A stretch of 9,542 nt of DNA from positions 1 to 9,542 of the forward strand of contig JAOZSC010000068.1 in the NCBI GenBank assembly GCA_029939875.1, given 5' to 3'. The stretch comes from Desulfobacterales bacterium. GTDB taxonomy: Bacteria; Desulfobacterota; Desulfobacteria; Desulfobacterales; JAFDCJ01. Below are positions 1 through 6,080 of this stretch, piece after piece. Made by a program: the position numbers and the translations under genes. Numbering within the stretch: the first letter of the stretch is position 1; each line of letters opens with the position of its first letter. The notes beneath the pieces are model-generated. The model did no database searches. It was not told the origin of the DNA and saw only the letters and a program-made list of their open reading frames with translations.

Positions 1-305
1 GCCAGAATGGCCGCCTGATAGCCTGATCCGGTGCCGATCTCCAGCACCCGGTCATTCGGTCGCAGCTCCAGCGCCTGGGTCATCTCGGCGACAATATAGG
101 GCTGGGAAATGGTCTGCTGCTGTCCGATCGGAAGCGGGTAGTCGCCGTATGCCTGGTCCCGCAATGCCTCGCTGACAAAAAAATGCCGCGGAACCTTGCG
201 AAAGGCGGCCAGCACGGCAGGGTCCTTGATCCCCCGGGATTCAAGCTGGCTGCGCACCATTTCTTCACGCTGCCGTTCGTATTGAATGGATTCTTTGTTC
301 ATCAT
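1..305 (-). CDS. pcm: Protein-L-isoaspartate O-methyltransferase, N-terminal part (cut by window edge)
   Basis: This SAM-dependent methyltransferase methylates L-isoaspartyl residues in damaged proteins so that they can revert to aspartate. The visible reading frame begins [17 protein letters not shown] and runs about 101 codons off the left edge, roughly half of the family's usual ~210 residues. It contains the family signature [17 protein letters not shown] and the SAM-binding motif [12 protein letters not shown]. Two adjacent ATG codons, at 305-303 and 302-300, are possible starts. A GGGA stretch 9 bases upstream of the first favours 305. The gene is divergent from the potassium channel gene across an intergenic gap of about 320 bases. 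The C-terminal half and downstream neighbours cannot be seen. Assignment is firm from motifs; the exact start is open between two neighbouring codons. Confidence 0.93.
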   Translation of the reverse strand, partial: MMNKESIQYERQREEMVRSQLESRGIKDPAVLAAFRKVPRHFFVSEALRDQAYGDYPLPIGQQQTISQPYIVAEMTQALELRPNDRVLEIGTGSGYQAAIL

Positions 306-343
306 GCAATCGTTTCCCGGCAAAATACACCGGCCAATTTGGT

Positions 344-372
344 TTTTTATCAAATCAAATCCGTCGGGTCAA
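344..372 (-). promoter_or_regulatory. Candidate sigma70-like promoter for pcm
   Basis: On the minus strand TTGACC (372-367) is followed after 17 bases by TAAAAA (349-344). Initiation near 337 would give a leader of about 30 bases carrying the GGGA ribosome-binding stretch. The -35 matches the consensus well, but the -10 is only 4 of 6, and overlapping hexamers at other spacings (GATAAA, TGATAA) are possible. This is pattern matching only. Confidence 0.3.
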
Positions 373-410
373 GCAGCGGCCAAGAAAAAGCCTTGTTTTT
401 TTTGATAAAA
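345..410. repeat. 10-bp perfect inverted repeat in the divergent pcm / channel region
   Basis: TTTTATCAAA at 345-354 is the exact reverse complement of TTTGATAAAA at 401-410, with 46 bases between them. The left copy overlaps the proposed pcm -10 element. The right copy lies between the -35 and -10 of the proposed channel promoter. It could be a two-site operator for a shared regulator. AT-rich 10-mers of this kind can also pair by chance in such a region, so a role is only inferred. Confidence 0.3.
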
Positions 411-421
411 TTCAGCATAAT
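393..421 (+). promoter_or_regulatory. Candidate sigma70-like promoter for the RCK channel gene
   Basis: TTGTTT (393-398) and CATAAT (416-421) are separated by exactly 17 bases, within an AT-rich patch of an otherwise GC-rich intergenic region. Initiation near 428 would give a leader of about 195 bases before the ATG at 624. The rest of that leader (about 430-623) holds only short GC-rich palindromes, such as the CCCGC/GCGGG pair near 515-535. I see no RNA gene or riboswitch in it. Confidence 0.4.
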
Positions 422-623
422 AAAAAATATGGCATGCGGCTTAAAGCTCTGCGCTGCATACTGCGGGCGATCTTCCCGGCAAGAAAAAATACCAATTTTG
501 TTTCAATCGCGAACCCCGCAGCCCCGCAGGCGGGATCTTCCAAAGGCGGATAAATTCGTGCTTCGCGATAACAGGCCGCGGGCAATGCTCTCGCAGGATA
601 GTTCAACCACCACCGGCTGACAG

Positions 624-1622
624 ATGAATCGGACCCGACATCTTACGATTTCCATTTCCCTGCTGCTGCTCGTTGTGCTGATCGGTACGACGGGATACAT
701 GTTTTTTGAGGACTGGAGTCTTTTAGATTCCCTGTACATGACGATCATCACCATTTCCACCGTTGGCTTCGGCGAAATACACCATGTCAATACGGATGGG
801 CGCATTTTTACTATTTTCCTGGTAATGGTGGGCGTGGGGTTTACGATGTATGTGGCCGCAGCCGTGGTGCAGTTCATGGTTGAAGGGCGTATGCAAATCA
901 TCCTGGGGAGGCGACGGTTGGATAAAAAAATCAGCAAATTGAAAAACCACTATATTATCTGCGGCTACGGACGGATCGGCCGGGTGTTGTGCAAAAACTT
1001 GAGAAGAAATCCCATCGATGTCGTGGTGGTGGAAAAAAACCCGGAGATGATCCCGCAGATGGATGAAGACGGCGTTCTGTACATCGCCGGCGATGCCGCT
1101 GAAGAATCATGCCTGCTGCGGGCCGGCATCCAGCGGGCCAAAGGGCTGGTGGCGGTACTGGCCACTGACACGGACAATGTATTTTTAGTTCTCACGGCCC
1201 GGCAGCTGGCACCTGAGCTTAAAATCATTGCACGGGCGAGCCAGGAGGGTGCCAAGAAAAAACTGCAGGCAGCCGGCGCCGACTCGGTGGAATCCCCTTA
1301 TGAAATGGGGGCGATCAGCATGGCTCACCGGATTATACGTCCGACGGTGACCAACTTTTTGGATCTTGCCTTTGCTTACCGGCGCACCGATATTCAGATG
1401 GAAGAGATTCCCGTCGGTGAATCATCCAGCCTGATTAACGTGCCGCTGAAAGACTCCGGTATCCGACAAAACTTCAACTTGATCATCATTGCCATCAAAA
1501 ACCCCGACGGCGCGATGCGATTTAATCCCTCTTTCGAAACGGCTATTATGCCGGGCGACACGGTCATTGCCGTCGGCAAAATGGGAAACCTGCAGAAACT
1601 GGAAAAAGCGTTGAATCCGTAA
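624..1622 (+). CDS. Two-TM potassium channel with cytoplasmic RCK domains (MthK/Kch type)
   Basis: The 332-residue product is a homotetrameric-type K+ channel subunit of the inner membrane. TM1 is about residues 9-27. The pore helix leads into the selectivity filter T46-V-G-F-G50, and TM2 is about 62-86. A basic linker then joins an RCK_N Rossmann domain (about 108-230) with the nucleotide-binding motif G114-Y-G-R-I-G119, and an RCK_C (TrkA-C) domain occupies about 250-330. In this family, ligands such as Ca2+, nucleotides or c-di-AMP bind the RCK ring and gate the pore. The ligand here cannot be read from sequence. The ATG at 624 is preceded two codons upstream by an in-frame TGA (618-620), so it is the only start that keeps TM1. 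No good Shine-Dalgarno precedes it. The gene stands alone, followed immediately by a strong terminator. It is a one-piece channel, not a bare Trk regulator, because pore and filter are present. Confidence 0.93.
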   Translation: MNRTRHLTISISLLLLVVLIGTTGYMFFEDWSLLDSLYMTIITISTVGFGEIHHVNTDGRIFTIFLVMVGVGFTMYVAAAVVQFMVEGRMQIILGRRRLDKKISKLKNHYIICGYGRIGRVLCKNLRRNPIDVVVVEKNPEMIPQMDEDGVLYIAGDAAEESCLLRAGIQRAKGLVAVLATDTDNVFLVLTARQLAPELKIIARASQEGAKKKLQAAGADSVESPYEMGAISMAHRIIRPTVTNFLDLAFAYRRTDIQMEEIPVGESSSLINVPLKDSGIRQNFNLIIIAIKNPDGAMRFNPSFETAIMPGDTVIAVGKMGNLQKLEKALNP

Positions 1623-1624
1623 AC

Positions 1625-1667
1625 TCACCAGCGCCCGGCACAGCGCCGGACGCGGGTGATCTTTTTT
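1625..1667 (+). terminator. Rho-independent terminator of the RCK channel gene
   Basis: A 15-bp stem with 13 pairs (1625-1639 with 1645-1659) closes on a 5-base loop. It is followed by TCTTTTTT at 1660-1667. The hairpin begins two bases after the channel gene's TAA. On the minus strand there is no T-run after the hairpin, so it serves the plus strand. Its T-run overlaps the stop codon of the convergent cyclo-ligase gene (1666-1668). Confidence 0.85.
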
Positions 1668-2253
1668 ATATTTTGTAAATTATGCGTTTGTCGGTTATGA
1701 TGATATCCACGAATTTATCGTGGGTTTCCATGAGAATCTGAGGCATGACCTGCTCTTCGAAGGTCAACGCCACCTTGCGGGTCGTAATGGACAGCCGGGG
1801 CAACAGCCGGTCATAATATCCTTTGCCCGATCCGATTCGGCCGCCTTTTTCATCAAAAGCCAGCCCGGGTATAATGGCGATATCAATGCGCTCTATGGGC
1901 ACAATTTTGCATTTGCCGGCATCCGGTTCGGCAACGCCGCGGGGGCCGGGCACTAATTCTTTTTCATGATTGTCGACCTTCAGCAGTTGCACCTCAAACT
2001 GCCGGGGATCAAATGCCGGCAGAACCACCACTTTATTATAAGCGTACGAGCGTTTGATCATATTCTCGGTTGGGACCTCAAAATCTCCGCCGACATACAG
2101 CAGGACAATTTTGCTTTCCAGAAAATTGGCAAATTCAAAGAGCCTGTTTTCTATCGCGCGAGTTTTTTCATCGATTTCATTTTTTGAGAGTGCGGAAATC
2201 GTCTTGGCGATATCATTGCGAATTTGACTTTTAGCGGCTGCAATTTCCTCCAT
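1666..2253 (-). CDS. fau: 5-formyltetrahydrofolate cyclo-ligase (MTHFS / YgfA family)
   Basis: This cytosolic enzyme uses ATP to convert 5-formyl-THF to 5,10-methenyl-THF, returning an inactive folate store to one-carbon metabolism. From the chosen start the protein is 195 residues, normal for the family. The hallmark ATP/folate-binding segment is G137-GRIGSGKGYYDR-149. It is preceded by the conserved EVPT (59-62) and PG (129-130) elements. The frame can open at GTG 2271 or ATG 2259, but AGGGAG (2266-2261) lies 7 bases before ATG 2253 and only 1 base before ATG 2259, so 2253 is preferred. The gene converges with the channel gene and diverges from serS. A structured region and a good promoter lie just upstream. 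In many proteobacteria the 6S RNA gene sits directly before this gene, which makes that region worth attention. Confidence 0.93.
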   Translation of the reverse strand: MEEIAAAKSQIRNDIAKTISALSKNEIDEKTRAIENRLFEFANFLESKIVLLYVGGDFEVPTENMIKRSYAYNKVVVLPAFDPRQFEVQLLKVDNHEKELVPGPRGVAEPDAGKCKIVPIERIDIAIIPGLAFDEKGGRIGSGKGYYDRLLPRLSITTRKVALTFEEQVMPQILMETHDKFVDIIITDKRIIYKI

Positions 2254-2260
2254 ACGCATT

Positions 2261-2266
2261 CTCCCT
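2261..2266 (-). promoter_or_regulatory. Ribosome binding site that decides the fau start
   Basis: AGGGAG on the minus strand lies 7 bases upstream of ATG 2253-2251. The upstream GTG (2271) would place this motif inside the coding region, and ATG 2259 leaves it only one base away. The ribosome site therefore argues for the shorter protein. Confidence 0.6.
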
Positions 2267-2287
2267 GACACCTGTTGGTTGAAATCC

Positions 2288-2397
2288 GGTACACATCAGC
2301 CCCAAGGCAAGGCCCACGTGCAATAACCATTGACTAAACGTGCCGGTCATGTTACTTGCGGCTTATTTTGACGGGCCGCTTTAGCTACTGAGCACCT
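2288..2397 (-). ncRNA. Candidate structured RNA upstream of fau (leader, possibly 6S-like)
   Basis: Read on the minus strand, this stretch can fold into one long bulged rod. The base is GGTGCTCAG (2396-2388) with CTGA (2299-2296) and GTACC (2292-2288), including a G-U pair and a 3-base bulge. An open bubble of about 10 bases on each side follows. Then come GGCCC (2377-2373) with GGGCC (2315-2311), an internal loop, and an upper stem GCAAGTAACATGAC (2359-2346) with GTCAATGGTTATTGC (2334-2320) with single-base bulges, closed by an 11-base loop. A promoter upstream would start transcription at the foot of the rod. The position directly before fau and the rod-with-central-bubble shape recall 6S RNA. 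However, at about 110 bases it is shorter than usual, and I cannot match conserved 6S sequence. It may instead be a leader of the fau mRNA. Confidence 0.32.
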
Positions 2398-2406
2398 AAA
2401 CTTAAT

Positions 2407-2434
2407 AATATAAGAATATTATGCTAGAAATCAA
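2407..2434 (-). promoter_or_regulatory. Sigma70-like promoter for fau and its leader / candidate RNA
   Basis: On the minus strand TTGATT (2434-2429) is followed after 16 bases by TATATT (2412-2407), a 5-of-6 match to the -10 consensus. Initiation would fall near A2397, the first base of the foldable region. The -35 lies inside codons 3-5 of serS, so this promoter overlaps the serS start. It is the best promoter-like pair in the gap between fau and serS. Confidence 0.5.
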
Positions 2435-3695
2435 GTATATCAGACAAAATTTATCCACTGTTGAGCAGGCCCTCAAGACCCGCGGTGATCAGGCCGACCT
2501 TGAAACCTTTAAACAAAGCGACCTGCAGCGCCGGGAGGTACTGCAAGAACTTGAGGCCCTGCGGCACCGGCGCAATGTGGTTTCCGACCACATCGCCGAA
2601 ATGAAAAAAAGCGGCGAGGATGCTGATGCCCTTGTGGCTGAAATGCGCGCGGTCTCCGTACAGATCAAACAGCTGGAGAAAAAACTGGCCCACAGCCAGC
2701 AAATCATAGATGACATTATCATGGCATTGCCCAACATACCCCATGCCACGGTTCCGGTTGGAACCGATGAACGGGACAACCCGGTGCGCAAAACAGTCGG
2801 TCGACCACCGCAATTCGATTTTGAACCGCAACCTCACTGGGAAATCGGTCGCCGTCTGCAAATCCTCGACTTTGAACGGGCTGCCAAAATCGCCGGCGCC
2901 CGCTTTCCACTTTACCTGGGAGCCGGCGCTCGCCTGGAGCGGGCCCTGATCAATTTTATGCTCGATGTGCACACCGGCGAACACGGCTACCGGGAAGTCC
3001 TGCCGCCGTTTATTGTCAACCGGCAGACCATGACCAACACCGGCCAGCTGCCCAAATTCGAAGAAGACCTGTTTAAGCTGGCCGACCAGGATTATTATCT
3101 GATACCCACAGCCGAAGTACCGGTAACCAATATCCACCAGGGAGACATTCTGGACGCAGAGCTGCTGCCGATCTGCTATGCCGCCTATACGCCCTGTTTT
3201 CGCTCGGAGGCGGGCTCCTACGGCAAAGATACCCGTGGACTGATCCGCCAGCACCAGTTTAATAAAGTCGAACTGGTCAAGTTCAGCCTTCCGGAAACCT
3301 CCTATGAGGAGTTGGAAAGCCTGCTGGCCAATGCCGAAACCATTTTGCAACGGCTCGGGATTGCCTACCAGGTGGTGGAGCTGTGCACGGGGGACCTGGG
3401 CTTTTCGGCTGCCAAAACCTATGATATCGAGGTGTGGATGCCGGCCCAGGGGGTATACCGGGAAATCTCATCCTGCAGCAATTTTGAAGATTTCCAGGCC
3501 CGCCGGGCGAATATCCGTCTGCGACGCAAAGGACAGAAAGGTACCGAACTGGTGCATACCATAAACGGCTCAGGGCTGGCCGTGGGCCGCACGGTCGCCG
3601 CTTTGCTGGAAAATTTTCAGCAGCCCGACGGCTCGGTGATCCTGCCCGAAGCCCTCAAATCTTATATGGGCGGAGTTGAAAAAATAACGCCGTGA
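2421..3695 (+). CDS. serS: Seryl-tRNA synthetase (class II)
   Basis: This enzyme charges tRNA-Ser with serine in the cytosol. The 424-residue length is typical. The N-terminal arm, about residues 28-105, is rich in Glu/Arg/Leu heptads and forms the antiparallel coiled coil that grips the tRNA-Ser long variable arm. The catalytic core carries the serine-binding TAEVP (230-234). Class II motif 2 begins F260[14 protein letters not shown] and runs to about 280, and motif 3 is N382-GSGLAVGR-390. Nothing essential is missing. The ATG at 2421 is preceded by AT-rich sequence with no real Shine-Dalgarno and no clear plus-strand promoter. A TAATAT 10 bases upstream raises the possibility of a very short leader. 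Its TGA stop overlaps the GTG start of threonine synthase, so the two are probably translationally coupled. Confidence 0.97.
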   Translation: MLEIKYIRQNLSTVEQALKTRGDQADLETFKQSDLQRREVLQELEALRHRRNVVSDHIAEMKKSGEDADALVAEMRAVSVQIKQLEKKLAHSQQIIDDIIMALPNIPHATVPVGTDERDNPVRKTVGRPPQFDFEPQPHWEIGRRLQILDFERAAKIAGARFPLYLGAGARLERALINFMLDVHTGEHGYREVLPPFIVNRQTMTNTGQLPKFEEDLFKLADQDYYLIPTAEVPVTNIHQGDILDAELLPICYAAYTPCFRSEAGSYGKDTRGLIRQHQFNKVELVKFSLPETSYEELESLLANAETILQRLGIAYQVVELCTGDLGFSAAKTYDIEVWMPAQGVYREISSCSNFEDFQARRANIRLRRKGQKGTELVHTINGSGLAVGRTVAALLENFQQPDGSVILPEALKSYMGGVEKITP

Positions 3696-5194
3696 AAACC
3701 GAAGACTTTCCCCGGGACATACAACCCTATCTGCTGCCGTCCCACGAAGGCGAGATGACCTATCGCTGCCTGGGCTGTGAAAAGCAGTTCAGCATCGAAA
3801 AATTGCTGTACGTGTGTCCGGACTGCGGGCAGGTGCTGCTGCTCGAGGATCAAAACGCGCAGCGACTTAAAGACATTCCTGGCCGAATTTGGCAGCAAAT
3901 TTTTGACTATCGTCGCATGCTCAATATCCCTGCACTGAAGGGCATTTACCGCTACCACGAGTTTATCGGCCCTGTGATTCCCCTTAAAGCTGCCGTTTAC
4001 CTGGGGGAAGGACACACTCCGCTGGTGGAAGCTAATTTTTCTTTACAGCAGAAGGTGGGGGGGCGTTTTTTCTTTAAAAATGACGGCCAGAACCCCAGCG
4101 CCTCTTTCAAGGACCGGGGCATGGCCAGTGCCTTCAGCTATATTAATTTCATGCTTCAAAACGGCGGGCTGTCTGATGTGCTGGCCATTTGCGCTTCCAC
4201 CGGAGACACTTCGGCCGCAGCCGCCCTGTATGCATCCTACCTGGTACCGCAAGTCAAATCCGCCGTGCTGCTGCCCCATAAAAAAGTCACCCCCCAGCAA
4301 CTTTCCCAGCCTTTGGGCAGCGGGGCCGCGGTATTTGAAATTCCCGGTGTTTTTGATGACTGCATGAAAGTGGTCGAGGCCCTGTCCGAAAAATACAATG
4401 TCGCGCTGCTAAACTCAAAAAATGCCTGGCGCATCCTGGGACAGGAATCATATTCTTATGAGATTGCCCAAGATCTTGACTATGACCTGACGCACACTGC
4501 GGTGGTGGTGCCCATCGGCAATGCCGGCAACATTACGGCCGTGATGAGCGGATTTATGAAATTTTATGAAACCGGTATTATCAACAGACTACCCAAAATT
4601 GTGGGGGTTCAGTCCGAACATGCCAATCCGGTGTACCGCTATTTTCGGCAGCCGGATGCGGCCAAACGCCGGTTTGTGCCGGTCACCGTCAAAGATAGTG
4701 TGGCCCAGGCCGCCATGATCGGCAACCCGGTTTCCATGCCCCGGGTAATTCATTTAGTCGAACGTTACAACCGTATAGCAGGCGATGAACGCACATTTTT
4801 CATTGAGGTTAGCGAGCAGGAGATCATGGACTGGGACCTGGCCGCCAACCGCAATGGCCATATTGCCTGCCCCCACGGTGGGGAATGCCTGGCCGGGCTG
4901 GCGACGGCCATTGCCCAGGGCGTCCTGGACAGCCATGATGTCGCGGTGCTGGACTCCACCGCCCACGTCCTTAAATTTGCCGGATTCCAGGAAATGTATT
5001 TTAGGCAACAGTTTCCCGCAGGGTATCGGATTGTCCCCAAACCGGATCTGATCAACGCCCCGATCTATGTGCATCCCGAAAATCTTGACAAGGTGCCCAC
5101 CCCTGGCCGCCCCCTGGGAGGCAAGGATTTTGCGCATTTTGTCAACCGGATGGCCGGGGAGATCGCCCGGAAACTGGATCTAAAAACCGTCTAA
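3692..5194 (+). CDS. thrC: Threonine synthase with N-terminal zinc-ribbon-like motif
   Basis: This PLP enzyme converts O-phospho-L-homoserine to L-threonine and phosphate, the last step of threonine synthesis. The 500-residue protein starts with GTG inside the 4-base GTGA overlap with serS. An N-terminal Cys4 pattern, C26-x2-C29 and C42-x2-C45, looks like a small zinc ribbon, seen in one subgroup of ThrC-like proteins. The fold-type II PLP core follows. It has E106-GHTPL, then [10 protein letters not shown] with the Schiff-base lysine K140, a [12 protein letters not shown] substrate/phosphate loop near residues 170-181, and the PLP-phosphate loop G276-N-A-G-N280. The family also includes archaeal cysteate synthase, which shares the Cys4 ribbon and fold. 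Threonine synthase is the default call for a bacterium, though sequence reading alone does not fully exclude another phosphate-leaving substrate. The frame is intact and followed by the pilus TPR gene after 27 bases. Confidence 0.88.
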   Translation: MKTEDFPRDIQPYLLPSHEGEMTYRCLGCEKQFSIEKLLYVCPDCGQVLLLEDQNAQRLKDIPGRIWQQIFDYRRMLNIPALKGIYRYHEFIGPVIPLKAAVYLGEGHTPLVEANFSLQQKVGGRFFFKNDGQNPSASFKDRGMASAFSYINFMLQNGGLSDVLAICASTGDTSAAAALYASYLVPQVKSAVLLPHKKVTPQQLSQPLGSGAAVFEIPGVFDDCMKVVEALSEKYNVALLNSKNAWRILGQESYSYEIAQDLDYDLTHTAVVVPIGNAGNITAVMSGFMKFYETGIINRLPKIVGVQSEHANPVYRYFRQPDAAKRRFVPVTVKDSVAQAAMIGNPVSMPRVIHLVERYNRIAGDERTFFIEVSEQEIMDWDLAANRNGHIACPHGGECLAGLATAIAQGVLDSHDVAVLDSTAHVLKFAGFQEMYFRQQFPAGYRIVPKPDLINAPIYVHPENLDKVPTPGRPLGGKDFAHFVNRMAGEIARKLDLKTV

Positions 5195-5205
5195 GACATC
5201 TTTAC

Positions 5206-5211
5206 GAGAGG
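5206..5211 (+). promoter_or_regulatory. Ribosome binding site of the PilF-like gene
   Basis: GAGAGG ends 10 bases before the ATG at 5222, within the 27-base gap after the threonine synthase stop. A second ATG (5214-5216) lies too close to it and out of frame, opening only a three-codon frame. No separate promoter or terminator is seen in the gap, which supports co-transcription with serS-thrC. Confidence 0.5.
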
Positions 5212-5221
5212 TAATGCTGTC

Positions 5222-5995
5222 ATGAAAAAAATATGGCTGATTGCAGCGAGTTGTGCCCTGATTGTGGGTTTGCTGCCGTCATGTACGACCCAAAATATAG
5301 AAAGAGAAAAATTCATTGCCAAAAAGACCAGAAACCTTGGAGAGGCCTATTTGCGTGAGCAAAAATACACTTCCGCATTAAGAGAGTTTATAAAAGCTGA
5401 AAAGCTAAACCCTGATGACCACTTTTTACAAAATGACCTCGGTATCGTCTATAGTGCCAAGGGTAGATATGATCTGGCCATCCAGCATTTTAATAAAGCC
5501 CTGGAAATAAAAGACGACTACTCCCCGGCCCGCAACAATCTTGGAAATGCCTATACGCAAAAAAAACAGTGGGACCTGGCCCTTGAACAGTATAAGATCG
5601 TTGCCTCCGATCTGCTGTATGCCACCCCTTACATGCCTCTGACGAATATCGGTATTGTCTACTACCAGAAAAAAAACTACCACCTTGCGGAAATCTATTA
5701 CCTCAAGGCCCTAAAACTTAAACCCGATTACATCAACGCCCTGCTCGGCCTGGCGCAGACCTATATCGCCACCGACAGGCTGACCGAGGCCATCGCCAGG
5801 CTGGAAAAAGCCGCCAGGGTTGCCCCCGCTTCAACGCCGGCTTTATTTTCCCTCGCCGACGCATACCGCCGCCAGGGTGACTACCAAAAAGCGTACAATC
5901 TTTATCAACGGGTCGTAGGGTTGGAGCCTGATTCCGCCCTGGCCGAGCGGGCCCTGGCCGAAGCCGGCAAAATTCAGCATCTTGTGCAGCAATGA
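5222..5995 (+). CDS. pilF: TPR lipoprotein, type IV pilus biogenesis protein PilF/PilW-like
   Basis: The 257-residue protein has a lipoprotein signal peptide: a KK n-region, a hydrophobic stretch about 4-18, and a lipobox-like L18-P-S-C21 with acylatable C21. The proline at -2 is slightly unusual. The following residues are not Asp at +2, which favours outer-membrane sorting. The rest is a run of six TPR units of about 34 residues, from about 37 to 240, each with the A/G-Y and P-D/E turn pattern. Six TPRs on a lipidated N-terminus is the architecture of PilF/PilW, the pilotin that takes the PilQ secretin to the outer membrane and supports its multimerisation. The gene converges with pilQ and ends 15 bases before a shared terminator, which supports this reading. 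TPR lipoproteins are functionally diverse, so the name is probable, not proven. Confidence 0.78.
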   Translation: MKKIWLIAASCALIVGLLPSCTTQNIEREKFIAKKTRNLGEAYLREQKYTSALREFIKAEKLNPDDHFLQNDLGIVYSAKGRYDLAIQHFNKALEIKDDYSPARNNLGNAYTQKKQWDLALEQYKIVASDLLYATPYMPLTNIGIVYYQKKNYHLAEIYYLKALKLKPDYINALLGLAQTYIATDRLTEAIARLEKAARVAPASTPALFSLADAYRRQGDYQKAYNLYQRVVGLEPDSALAERALAEAGKIQHLVQQ

Positions 5996-6009
5996 AAGTG
6001 CCTAAAAAC

Positions 6010-6039
6010 AAATGGCAACCGTACATCCGGTTGCCATTT
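6010..6039. terminator. Bidirectional Rho-independent terminator between pilF-like gene and pilQ
   Basis: AAATGGCAACCG (6010-6021) pairs perfectly with CGGTTGCCATTT (6028-6039) around a 6-base loop. On the plus strand the stem runs into ATTTTG. On the minus strand it runs into TTTGTTTTTA. It lies 15 bases past the stop of the TPR gene and about 40 bases past the pilQ stop, so it can end both converging transcripts. Confidence 0.88.
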
Positions 6040-6080
6040 ATTTTGGGTCGTTGGTTCTGGCCGCCATGGTCTGCCGGCGG

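Noticed and set aside
183..620. 145-codon plus-strand open frame across the pcm start and the divergent gap
   Set aside because: It overlaps pcm antisense, its sequence shows no recognisable domain, and the intergenic part has promoter-like AT-rich content. Its nearness to the channel start is a coincidence of the TGA at 618-620.
2254..2271. GTG (2271) or ATG (2259) as the fau start
   Set aside because: The AGGGAG ribosome site lies inside or directly against these starts, while its spacing to ATG 2253 is 7 bases.
2330..2358. TTGACT-17-TACTTG as a serS promoter
   Set aside because: The -35 is good but TACTTG is a poor -10, and the sequence is better explained as the paired arms of the minus-strand rod structure.
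2451..3350. 299-codon minus-strand open frame inside serS
   Set aside because: It lies fully antisense to a textbook seryl-tRNA synthetase and its translation resembles no family; long antisense frames arise from codon usage.
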